Below are positions 45,180 through 53,370 of a DNA stretch of 64,000 bases, piece by piece; within the stretch, counting starts at the first letter, position 1; each line of letters opens with the position of its first letter. Under the pieces are notes generated by a model. The model worked only from the letters and a program-made list of their open reading frames with translations, was not told where the DNA came from and did no database searches. The DNA is taken from contig VSDH01000014.1 in assembly GCA_008636105.1 (NCBI GenBank), positions 1-64,000 of the forward strand. The letters are read 5' to 3'. Both the position numbers and the translations under genes were made by a program. Origin of the DNA: Candidatus Scalindua sediminis (GTDB lineage Bacteria; Planctomycetota; Brocadiia; Brocadiales; Scalinduaceae).

Positions 45180-48100
45180 CTACATTTTTGTTTGTAAAAA
45201 AAAATCTACTTGTACCATTTTTTCTTGCTGCTCTTTGTTTAACGTGCCTTTTTCTGAACGTTTTCTTTGTTGTTTCGCCCAGTTATATAAAGCCCTCTCT
45301 TCTTTGTTTAAAGATTTTCCTGAAGGATACTTCCCATGATTGATGTAAAAATCCTTGCAATCCAAATATCGCTGATTCCAATAAACCTCTGTCTGATTGA
45401 AGGGAGAATATTTCATTTCCGAGACATCATTTCGATTGCTTGTTTGTTTCTGTCTGGATATTGTTTCAGCATTTTGTTTATAATTTCTTGTCCCCACACA
45501 CTGTGGATACTTAGAACAACCCAAGAATCTACCATATTTTCCGGAACGCAATATCATCGTTGATCCACAACTAGGGCAGTTTTCTTCTGTCTTGGCCTCT
45601 GAGTGAGAAAATTCAATATTCTTCTCTTTTTTTTTTGATGAAGTAGATACCTTTCTCTCTCTCCTCCTTTTTGGTTTACTTTTTTTGCACTGCATACAGG
45701 TTCTACCGATACCAGAAGCTAAACTCGAATCCTCAAAATCAGATATGGGGAAGAACTTACCACACCTTAAACATTCTTTGCTGTTACCTTCATTAAGCTC
45801 ACTCACAATGCTATGAATATTTTTTATAAAAGATTGGCCAGTTATATCAGCGGTAGGTTTTACAAGACTATTTAACCTTTGACCCAAAGTAACGATGGGA
45901 TTTCTCCCAGAGTTAAATCTATTAATCCTTAAAAACTTATAACCATATCCTTCAAGAACCTTTTCTCTAAAAACATCGTCTTCGCTATAATATTGTTGAT
46001 AATTAAACATATTCACATTTTCTCTATTAACAAAATGCTCTTCAAAACCATCATATTCAATTACAATTTTATGAATTTCCTTGTTCTTATCGGTAAACAG
46101 GAGTAAGAAATCACATACGTAATTTGGGTGAGAATATGTAGAATCAAGCTGCTTTAAATATTCACCAATTTCAAATTGAGCCTTCAATTCAATTGAATTA
46201 CTATTTTCCTTAAAAAATGATGTTTCCTGAATCCACTCTAAAACTTTTTTTTCCATAGGTGAATTTCTATCTGTATTCTCAGCAAGAGGTAAGCTTTTAC
46301 ATTTTTCTAATGTTTTTTGGTAATGCACTAATGCGTCGCGAATGCTCCCACTAAAATCGGAAATTGGCTTACTTACAAAAAAGATCATTGCTTCTTTTGC
46401 TCTACTAAATCCAACATTTAATCTTTGAGCTTTTATTTTGCTTTCTTCATCTATATCTATAGAAGATAGATCCTTTATAAAAACATAATTCAGTTTGTCT
46501 GATGTGTGGTTTGCTACCATTGAGTACAAAATAATATCTCTCTCTTCTCCTTGGCAAGTATCAAATGTCATAATTTTTAGCTTTAAACGCTTAGCAAAGT
46601 CTTCATATTTTTCATGTTTCGTTGCATAACTAATTAGCATTTTATGTTGATTTGTATGAGGAGTTATAATCCCAATACTGGGAGGATCTTGCTCTGACAC
46701 AACAGACTCTAAATAAGATAATATGGCTTCAATTTCTGGAATATTTGTATTATCTACAAGTTCTTTTTCCCCATCATGTTTGACATTAACAAATCTTAAG
46801 ACTTCATCTATCTTTTTCCCCCGAATCTTTATTGACTGAAGATGGTTTTGATAAAAATATTCGCTTGAATAGGATATTAATTCCCTGTATCCACGAAAGT
46901 GCTTTCTTAGCATAATATTGTAATTCCCAACATATTCAAAGAAATCCAGAATAGATGTCTTAATGTCAAACTTTAACAACCTCACTAGTTCAGAAGATGT
47001 AGGGTCATGATTTAAATTATAATTGGCTTTAATTTCGCTTAAATATTGCCTATTGACCTCTGATCTTGCTTGCGCAGATTTTATATTGCTAAACTGTTTT
47101 TTATCTCCGAAAACCACTACTTTCTTCGCACGAAGTATAGCTGGTAGAGCTTGGGCAATACTCACCTGTGAGGCTTCATCTATAATAACTAAGTCAAACA
47201 TAGCATCTTCTAAAGGTATATATTCTGCATAGTCTCTGATACCAGCAATAATACAAGGAAATGCTTCTTTTAAATATTTGAACTCTTCCTTTGGAAATCT
47301 CTTTTTTGATCGTATTATGGTTTTTAATGTATTAGCTGTTGCAGATTTCTCAGAAAAGGCAATAACTCTTCCATCCAAGAGGTGTGCCATCTTAGTTGCA
47401 TACAAGTCTTCCAGCGTTTTTGCAGAACGAACAAAGTTATATTCTGGAATATTACTGAAGGATTCTTCTGTTTTTTTTCTTAGACGAAGATAATCTATAA
47501 GTTTAGAAAAATCATCAGAATTAAGCTTATTTATAAGTGAAGTTAATATTTCAGATGGTTTTTGGAGTTTTAGTTTGTTTGATGTTAAAGGATAATCAGA
47601 AATGAAATAGTTTATTTCCACAAAATTATCAACTATTTCATTTACCAAAGAAACATCTATTTCATAATTTGATTTTAGGAGCTTATAAACAGTAATAAAG
47701 ACATCATCAGTTAAAACATCTTTCTTAAAAGCTGGATTTGAATCTGTTTCACGAAGAGCCATTTTAAAAACATCAACAATATTCTTCAGATTGCCTAGGT
47801 GGCTTTTAATATTTACAATTTCAGGACATTTAAAGCTTTGATGAAGTTCGTTAGTAAGAGAACGAAGGGCTCTTCCTTTAAACATATAGCCAAAGAGTCC
47901 TTTGCCAAGGTCCTCTGTTCTGGTAACTATTGATATTAAATTTGGCAAATCCTTTTTTTGAAAAGCCTCAACAATTCCCATATTACTATAATCTAGCCCA
48001 GATTCTTTTATATCAGTAATCAGTGATACTAGTTCTCTAAAGTGATGAAAGGTTTCCTCTCCACCTGGTCCTCTATAAAGTGGTTGATATATAACTCTTA

Positions 48101-50033
48101 GTGTATCTGGGCCTTCATCTGAAAACATAGACTTGAAATTTACACTAATATTTCTTAGACTTTCTAAATCATCTGCGAAAACACCATCTCCTAGAAACAA
48201 TTCACTTTCATCAAATATCATCAAGCTATTTGTATTTAAATAATGTTCTAAGTTTTCAATTTCAGAAATGTCTTGTAGCTTAATTTTTTCATATTCTGAG
48301 ATCTCTGTATTAATATTTTTTTTCAATTGGCGCTCAACATTAGATATTTGTTGTCTCATAATATCTTTGTGCCTATCTACTACTTTAAAGTGATTTTTAA
48401 TATTAGTAATGGATGTTGTTGATAAAATCTTATTATAAGTACTTCCTGATTTTCCCAATCTCAATATTGGGTTTTGAGATTCCTCTGAAACTCTAACACT
48501 CTTTAGGACTTTTGTAATTTTATCGTCAACAACATCTAAAGCTTCTTTTTTGTCAGAAAGCACCAGAATACTCTTATCCTCAAGAATTGAGTAAAAAGCA
48601 ATTGCTGTAATGGTATGACTTTTACCTGTTCCTGGAGGTCCTTCAACAGTAACAAATCGACATTCTTTTTCGTTTATTGCTCTTAAGATTTGACGTTGTT
48701 CCTCATTCAACGGAATTGGGCTTGAATGAACTAATTTTTCACAGATTTCCGTTTCGTCCCATTCTTTTTCAACATTTCTAGTAACTTTTACTGGATCATC
48801 TTTCAAGAAGCTTGATAAAAGAGAAATAAACTTATTAGCAAGCACACTTTCTTCATTATTTAACAGTGATATAAGCTCTTCATAGTCGTTAATTAAGGAT
48901 TCATCTGATTTGTCAAAAATTGCAAAATGACAATTGCTTGTAACTACGACAGAACTTCCTTGAAAGGTCTGGTCATGTTGTTTTCCTAATTGATAAATTC
49001 CGTCTGATTTAATAAAGCTGACTATATCGTTCAGAATATTTTCTAACCTATCTTTTAAGCAATCATCTTCTTCATTTATGTAAATAATTCTTTCCGATAC
49101 AGAATGTATTTTTCCTGTTTGTTCTTTCTTTTCATTTACCCTCTGAACAATGAATTCGATGGCCTTCTTGTTTATATAGACTGAAGTATCTAGTCGGATA
49201 TTTATGCAGTCATGTAGCCTCTCTGCTTCTATGGGAATGTAAAATATTGGATAAATACCCTTATCATAACGAATATCTGAAATGTATAAATACAACTCTT
49301 GCTTATCAATAATCTCCTTATTGTTAATTAATTCAGAAAACTCAAAATATAGATCGTTTAATGTAAGTACAGAAAAATAATTCTTAATTTCATTTCTTAT
49401 GATCTGGAGATCGAAGGCATTCTCCAGTGTCAAAGTGCATTTGTTTTTGCTTACAAAATAGTCAATTATGAAATTAGAAATTACACCTTCAACCTTATCA
49501 ACTAAAAGAGAAAGTAATTCATCATCAATGTTAATTAGTAAATCTTCTTCTAAAGAATGCTTTTTGTTTAAAGGTTCTTGGATCATTTCAATAAGCGGTG
49601 CAACAAAAAAAGATGCTATATTTTCTTTGATGATATCAAGAACTTGTGCTTTGGCAGATTCAAGATCAGATTCATATTCTTTTACAATGGTTTTAATTGA
49701 ATTTGACACTAAATCCTGAAACTCTTTAAAAGTTTCTTCTGTCAATGATTCAGAGTATTTTGCAACAGCCTCCATGATAAATGGGGAAATGTGCTTAGTA
49801 TATTTTCCTTTAACAATAACTAGTTCTTTTTTCGCAAAATTCTCATTTACTAAAGAAAGAACACCCTTCTTAAAATTTGGATATTTCTTAAGATTAATAC
49901 CTGTTAATAAGTTCTTTTCATTTTTACTACTGATTGAACGCTTGGGTCCCCTTCTTCTGTGGAAATTTGTCTCCAAAAAATCCATGAAATATTTTGCTAT
50001 ATCATTTGCAAATTCTCTATAGCTAGATTTCAT
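45180..50033 (-). CDS. Giant Upf1-like helicase with C-terminal nuclease and zinc fingers
   Basis: The 1617-residue protein has these parts in order. Residues 1-440 are an all-helical N-terminal region of unknown type. An SF1B helicase core follows, with Walker A GPPGTGKS (465-472), a long helical insertion, motif II DEASQ (952-956) and the late motif LNVGFSRAKEAMIFF. A PD-(D/E)XK/Vsr-like nuclease has YVCDFLLLF (Asp1308), IVIEYDGFEEHF, and VLEGYGYKFLRINRF. Then come a four-cysteine knuckle CLRCGKFFPISDF...CMQC, a topoisomerase-type zinc finger CPSCG...GRFLGCSKYPQC (from about 1484), and a helicase-associated-like tail YWNQRYLDCKDFYINHGKYPSG. Helicase plus nuclease fusions of this scale are typical of phage defence; that role is inference. 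Confidence 0.88.
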   Translation of the reverse strand: MKSSYREFANDIAKYFMDFLETNFHRRRGPKRSISSKNEKNLLTGINLKKYPNFKKGVLSLVNENFAKKELVIVKGKYTKHISPFIMEAVAKYSESLTEETFKEFQDLVSNSIKTIVKEYESDLESAKAQVLDIIKENIASFFVAPLIEMIQEPLNKKHSLEEDLLINIDDELLSLLVDKVEGVISNFIIDYFVSKNKCTLTLENAFDLQIIRNEIKNYFSVLTLNDLYFEFSELINNKEIIDKQELYLYISDIRYDKGIYPIFYIPIEAERLHDCINIRLDTSVYINKKAIEFIVQRVNEKKEQTGKIHSVSERIIYINEEDDCLKDRLENILNDIVSFIKSDGIYQLGKQHDQTFQGSSVVVTSNCHFAIFDKSDESLINDYEELISLLNNEESVLANKFISLLSSFLKDDPVKVTRNVEKEWDETEICEKLVHSSPIPLNEEQRQILRAINEKECRFVTVEGPPGTGKSHTITAIAFYSILEDKSILVLSDKKEALDVVDDKITKVLKSVRVSEESQNPILRLGKSGSTYNKILSTTSITNIKNHFKVVDRHKDIMRQQISNVERQLKKNINTEISEYEKIKLQDISEIENLEHYLNTNSLMIFDESELFLGDGVFADDLESLRNISVNFKSMFSDEGPDTLRVIYQPLYRGPGGEETFHHFRELVSLITDIKESGLDYSNMGIVEAFQKKDLPNLISIVTRTEDLGKGLFGYMFKGRALRSLTNELHQSFKCPEIVNIKSHLGNLKNIVDVFKMALRETDSNPAFKKDVLTDDVFITVYKLLKSNYEIDVSLVNEIVDNFVEINYFISDYPLTSNKLKLQKPSEILTSLINKLNSDDFSKLIDYLRLRKKTEESFSNIPEYNFVRSAKTLEDLYATKMAHLLDGRVIAFSEKSATANTLKTIIRSKKRFPKEEFKYLKEAFPCIIAGIRDYAEYIPLEDAMFDLVIIDEASQVSIAQALPAILRAKKVVVFGDKKQFSNIKSAQARSEVNRQYLSEIKANYNLNHDPTSSELVRLLKFDIKTSILDFFEYVGNYNIMLRKHFRGYRELISYSSEYFYQNHLQSIKIRGKKIDEVLRFVNVKHDGEKELVDNTNIPEIEAILSYLESVVSEQDPPSIGIITPHTNQHKMLISYATKHEKYEDFAKRLKLKIMTFDTCQGEERDIILYSMVANHTSDKLNYVFIKDLSSIDIDEESKIKAQRLNVGFSRAKEAMIFFVSKPISDFSGSIRDALVHYQKTLEKCKSLPLAENTDRNSPMEKKVLEWIQETSFFKENSNSIELKAQFEIGEYLKQLDSTYSHPNYVCDFLLLFTDKNKEIHKIVIEYDGFEEHFVNRENVNMFNYQQYYSEDDVFREKVLEGYGYKFLRINRFNSGRNPIVTLGQRLNSLVKPTADITGQSFIKNIHSIVSELNEGNSKECLRCGKFFPISDFEDSSLASGIGRTCMQCKKSKPKRRRERKVSTSSKKKEKNIEFSHSEAKTEENCPSCGSTMILRSGKYGRFLGCSKYPQCVGTRNYKQNAETISRQKQTSNRNDVSEMKYSPFNQTEVYWNQRYLDCKDFYINHGKYPSGKSLNKEERALYNWAKQQRKRSEKGTLNKEQQEKMVQVDFFLQTKM

Positions 50034-50192
50034 TGGTTTCCTTTTTAATAAGGGTTTACGATTATTTATACTCTAGCAACTGATGGAGTACATACCTATA
50101 TTATGACAGTTTTATTCTTTGATATGATTAATTACGCCCGAAGCAGAAGACAGCACATTTTCCCCTTTGATTTCCTGTAAAGAAAACTTAAT

Positions 50193-50465
50193 TTATGAAA
50201 AGTGCCCATCATCTGGTACTATATCTATGCTTTGGCCATTTCCCTTTTTATTTTTCTTTTCCATTTCATATATCTTACATATTTGGATGGCAATTGACTT
50301 TACTGCTGATCGCTTAGCATAGAGAAAATAGCTTTTCCCCCCACCTAACTCACAGAGTTCTTTCTGGTTTGCGTATATTAGTTCATAAACATCGAGATTT
50401 TGTCTCAAACTAAATATTGTTTTCGCGAGCCCAATATTTTTTAAATCGACTTTAGTATTGATCAT
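50193..50465 (-). CDS. Small orphan protein, AbiU2/HEPN-like in pattern
   Basis: The 90-residue product is mostly helical (AKTIFSLRQNLDVYELIYANQKELCELGGGKSYFLYAKRSAVKSIAIQICKIYEMEKKNKK) with a hydrophilic end. The spacing of GGGKSYF and AIQICKIYE recalls the first helices of AbiU2-like abortive-infection proteins, which are longer, so it may be truncated. I cannot assign a function. It sits directly upstream of the giant helicase-nuclease on the same strand, 159 nt apart. Confidence 0.45.
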   Translation of the reverse strand: MINTKVDLKNIGLAKTIFSLRQNLDVYELIYANQKELCELGGGKSYFLYAKRSAVKSIAIQICKIYEMEKKNKKGNGQSIDIVPDDGHFS

Positions 50466-50578
50466 TTTATTTGATACATAACAAGTTCTTCTACAGTTTA
50501 TGTACAGTAACGGATTTTATAGTAAATCTGAATTGTTTCAAGTGTATTCTTAATAGTCACTTGGCGGTATAATATCTT

Positions 50579-50755
50579 TTATGTAATGTTATCCTGATAA
50601 AGAGAATCTGCATGGTAAGTCTTGAGGGTTTTATTGATAGCATGATAAATTAGGTTGGTATATCTTTCAACAAATGCATCCCATGCTTCCTTATTTCCCT
50701 GAATGCATGTGTTTAACAGTTCTTTTTCGGAGAGGCTATCAGAGTCCATATTCAT
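50579..50755 (-). pseudogene. Truncated ECF sigma factor (region 2 remnant)
   Basis: On the minus strand from ATG 50755, 58 residues include SEKELLNTCIQGNKEAWDAF and the following VERYTNLIYHAINKTLKTY, the standard opening of planctomycete-type ECF sigma factors (region 2). Translation then stops (TAA at 50579-50581), before the rest of region 2 and all of region 4. No other frame continues the family match. The break marks the right edge of the accessory island. Confidence 0.7.
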
Positions 50756-50798
50756 AGACTTCTATAAGGTTGCTACTGGTAGGGTTTTATTGGTGATA

Positions 50799-50828
50799 AT
50801 TCTACTACTGATTATGGATGATTGTCAA
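50799..50828 (-). promoter_or_regulatory. Promoter of the broken ECF sigma gene
   Basis: On the minus strand, TTGACA (50828-50823) and TAGAAT (50804-50799) are 18 bp apart, about 45 bp before the remnant's ATG. The -10 hexamer equals the one before the cobalamin riboswitch. Confidence 0.5.
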
Positions 50829-50861
50829 AAACATTATGGATGTATCTACATGTTTAACGGT

Positions 50862-51908
50862 TTATAAGACATCTACTAATTCATTCCATACTTCACTGGT
50901 TTCCATACAGAGCAATGCCCTAATACCCTTCCCCCTTTGCCTTATAATATTACCCAGCTCCCTGTATATCTCGACCCTGATTGGTCTGAAATAACGATAT
51001 TTACCGTCGATACACGGTACAAACTCACCTAATAAGAGATTGGTTTGTGGATTCCTTTCTCTGATTGCCCTGGCTAAGGAAGGGAGAAACCTAAAACCAC
51101 CAAGGCTTACGAACTCAATCTTCGTGATGTCCAGTCTATCGAAAAGCATGTTAAGCATTGCTTTGTAATTATCATACCAATCTTCACATCTTATTATGGG
51201 GTCTAAACATATTCCAACATTATAACCGGCCTTTTGTACTTCCTCTGCTGTGCTAATACGCTCTTCTAGTGAAGGGGTCTTGTGTTCATAAGCGTCCACG
51301 ATAACCTGGGGACTAAATGTCCATGATATTACGACATTATCTATTCCTGATTCACTTAAAAGGGACTCAAGGTTTGTAGCTTTGGTCCTGAGTTCCAGCC
51401 TCGCATTTGGAAATTCTGAGAACAGATGAATGAGTTTGCGTGAGAGACCTGTAAGGTCATCGAAGACAAACGCATCACATAATTCACCGGCATGAAATAC
51501 TACCCCTTTATCCCCTGCGGCAATAATAACGTCTCTTATTTCAGTCAACATTTCTTCATGATTTACAAATAATGTGGGTATCGCATTATCAAAGTAACCT
51601 TGAAGAAAACAATATTCGCAATCAAAACAACAATTATTCCCGTGGGCTATGTAATATTCTGTACTTCCAATTATTCCATCTCTACACCTAAATTGCTTGA
51701 CCAACTTACCCTTCTTCCTGGCTATTGCAAGGCATTCCTTGCTTTCTTTATAAATATTATTAATCATACGCCCTTTTATTTTGATTTTTCTATAATCATC
51801 GATGTACTCGACTGGCACATTTGGTAGTTTACAGAGTATCCGCTGGGTAACAGGTGATTTAACAACGTCTTTTTCAATGAATATCTTTTTTGGATAGAAA
51901 ACTTTCAT
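50862..51908 (-). CDS. Spore-photoproduct-lyase-like radical SAM protein
   Basis: The 348-residue protein resembles SplB. A partial N-terminal domain (YPKKIFIEKDVVKSPVTQRILCKLPNVPVEYIDDY) precedes the iron-sulfur site CCFDCEYCFLQGYF, which fits the SPL CxxxCxxC form. GVVFHAGELCDAFVFDDLT, LELRTKATN, VVISWTFSPQVIVDAYEHKTPSLEERI and a late cysteine in ALLCMETSEVW match the family. SPL repairs thymine spore photoproduct. In non-spore-formers the substrate is unknown, so DNA repair is only a plausible reading. Confidence 0.85.
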   Translation of the reverse strand: MKVFYPKKIFIEKDVVKSPVTQRILCKLPNVPVEYIDDYRKIKIKGRMINNIYKESKECLAIARKKGKLVKQFRCRDGIIGSTEYYIAHGNNCCFDCEYCFLQGYFDNAIPTLFVNHEEMLTEIRDVIIAAGDKGVVFHAGELCDAFVFDDLTGLSRKLIHLFSEFPNARLELRTKATNLESLLSESGIDNVVISWTFSPQVIVDAYEHKTPSLEERISTAEEVQKAGYNVGICLDPIIRCEDWYDNYKAMLNMLFDRLDITKIEFVSLGGFRFLPSLARAIRERNPQTNLLLGEFVPCIDGKYRYFRPIRVEIYRELGNIIRQRGKGIRALLCMETSEVWNELVDVL

Positions 51909-51960
51909 ACAGTAACGGTATTAAGTATAGTCTTTTCTTGTCTTGCAAAAAAATATATAA

Positions 51961-52157
51961 TACCTAAATTGAGCGATTTGTGTAGTCGCCCCCATTCCTA
52001 GCTTACGCAAGGAAGCTATGGGGGCGTAACTTACGATAAATTTACATACACCCATCAGATGATGTGAAACGCAGATAAAAGTTCGCCAAGGCGAATCTGC
52101 CTCAGGCACGACCTGCGGCTACTATAATATACAACATAAAATCGCTCAATTTAGGTA
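51961..52157. mobile_element. MITE-like element with 17-bp inverted repeats flanked by TA
   Basis: TACCTAAATTGAGCGATTT (51961-51979) is the exact reverse complement of 52139-52157. Taking TA as the duplicated target, the element is 193 bp (51963-52155) with CCTAAATTGAGCGATTT ends. A strong internal hairpin (GCCCCCAT...ATGGGGGC) is present and no transposase. TA duplication with this size points to IS630/Tc1-mariner-type mobilisation in trans. Confidence 0.75.
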
Positions 52158-52191
52158 ATAATATTCGTATCTTTTTTGGCCCCGGATATTA

Positions 52192-52581
52192 ATGCATATT
52201 AATGGGATATTAATTATGGAAAAACCAGTCCCTTTCTTTCAAAAGAAGATAATCAAAAAGAAGTCCTCAAAACTTCAGGACAGGAGTAAGAAACCCAGGA
52301 AAAATACCAAGGCAACACTCAAAAAGGAATTTTTAACTAATTGCGAAAAGGCTATAGAACACATCATGATATTTAACCGCATTCCAATGGTAAATGAAAA
52401 ACTAAATCATTTAAACACAGCCATAACACACCTTGAGAAATGTCTTGTGCATCGACCAGGTAATCATCTACTCCGTAATCAAATAAAAATTTGCAGGGAG
52501 GAATTACTTCTCCTTAAGGAATCCAATAAACGTTCAGCCAATAACGTGATTGAAATATTACTCTCGATAGATTTATTTTAA
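52192..52581 (+). CDS. Small basic hypothetical protein
   Basis: The 129-residue frame (121 from ATG 52216) has a very basic N-terminus (KKIIKKKSSKLQDRSKKPRKNTKATLKK) and a helical C-terminal half (CEKAIEHIMIFNRIPMVNEKLNHLNTAITHLEKCLVHRPGNHLLRNQIKICREELLLLKES) resembling a TPR-type helix pair. I recognise no family. No strong ribosome site precedes either ATG. Codon use is plausible for this genome. It starts 35 bases after the MITE. Confidence 0.5.
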   Translation: MHINGILIMEKPVPFFQKKIIKKKSSKLQDRSKKPRKNTKATLKKEFLTNCEKAIEHIMIFNRIPMVNEKLNHLNTAITHLEKCLVHRPGNHLLRNQIKICREELLLLKESNKRSANNVIEILLSIDLF

Positions 52582-52651
52582 TCGAGAAGATTTTTCGAGA
52601 CAGTGGAGCCTGTGCCCTTCGGGGGGCGGGTGTGATCTTCTGCGAAGGTGG

Positions 52652-52692
52652 ATAAACAAAAACCCCAATATCCTTTTTACGAATATTGGGGT
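52652..52692 (-). terminator. Intrinsic terminator of the cold-shock gene
   Basis: Reading the minus strand, ACCCCAATAT (52692-52683) pairs with ATATTGGGGT (52671-52662) in a 10-bp stem. TTTTTGTTT follows. It lies about 110 nt after the cold-shock gene's stop. On the plus strand the T-tract is absent. Confidence 0.8.
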
Positions 52693-52803
52693 CTATGTGT
52701 CGTAATTATAATTATAACTCAAGTAACAACTCTATATTTCTATACAATGGATCTATTACAATCAACTATACTTTATGATATATGAGTGTGCTTTTTAATA
52801 TAC

Positions 52804-53004
52804 TTATAATTTAACGACTTTTTGGGCCTTGTTACCCTTATCTCCTTTTACTACTTCAAACTCTACCTTATCACCCTCAGCAAGCGTTTTAAATCCTTCA
52901 CCTTGAATCTCGGTATGGTGCACAAAAATATCCTCTCCATCATCAGTGGAAATAAAACCATATCCCTTTGCATCATTAAACCATTTGACTGTTCCACTTG
53001 GCAT
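52804..53004 (-). CDS. Cold-shock domain protein (CspA family)
   Basis: This 66-residue RNA/DNA chaperone is a complete cold-shock domain: [20 protein letters not shown] (the RNP1-type strand) and DIFVHHTEI (RNP2), ending [15 protein letters not shown] 53004 is chosen; GGGGGTGA lies about nine bases before it. A frame extended to 53025 would begin within the ribosome site. It sits immediately behind a terminator-like hairpin, suggesting control by antitermination. Confidence 0.95.
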   Translation of the reverse strand: MPSGTVKWFNDAKGYGFISTDDGEDIFVHHTEIQGEGFKTLAEGDKVEFEVVKGDKGNKAQKVVKL

Positions 53005-53025
53005 TCTAAAATCACCCCCTATCAC

Positions 53026-53061
53026 AAAAAAAAAGGCTACAGGGTTGTTGCCCTTGTAGCC
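53026..53061 (-). promoter_or_regulatory. Terminator-like attenuator in the cold-shock gene leader
   Basis: On the minus strand GGCTACAAGGG pairs with CCCTGTAGCC (stem within 53061-53035, one bulged base, loop CAACAA) and is followed by nine U residues (53034-53026). Only 21 bases separate the U-tract from the cold-shock ATG, too short for a promoter. The transcript must therefore begin upstream and pass this hairpin, making it an attenuator candidate. Confidence 0.7.
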
Positions 53062-53370
53062 ATAATATTACGTTAATAAATATGAATATACATATAATAT
53101 TACTATACAGCACAATCGAACCACGGCAGATATTATCAAAAATTATATATTAAAGCAAGGGGAAAAATAATAAATAAGTTAGCATATGGGTAACTGTAAC
53201 ATTTCAGTAATTTGGTAGCTTTTTGAACTGTTTCAACAGAAGATTTCCCTAACAATTTATTGAACCTCTTATTTTTTTTGTCGTCTATCGTGAAGTAAAT
53301 GCTTTGCCATAGCAACATAGTATCAGAGAAAGATATCCTCTATTGTTATCCTTGCATCAGGATGCAGATA
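53062..53370. other. Gap between the ParB-like gene and the cold-shock leader
   Basis: Very AT-rich. It should hold the cold-shock promoter (TATAGT-like boxes are near 53095-53110 on the minus strand, none convincing). A 60-codon minus-strand frame at 53136-53318 has no ribosome site or family and is left out. Confidence 0.4.

Noticed and set aside
51921-52109. 62-codon minus-strand frame upstream of the SPL-like gene
   Set aside because: Most of it lies in the MITE at 51961-52157, and its sequence follows the element's hairpin.
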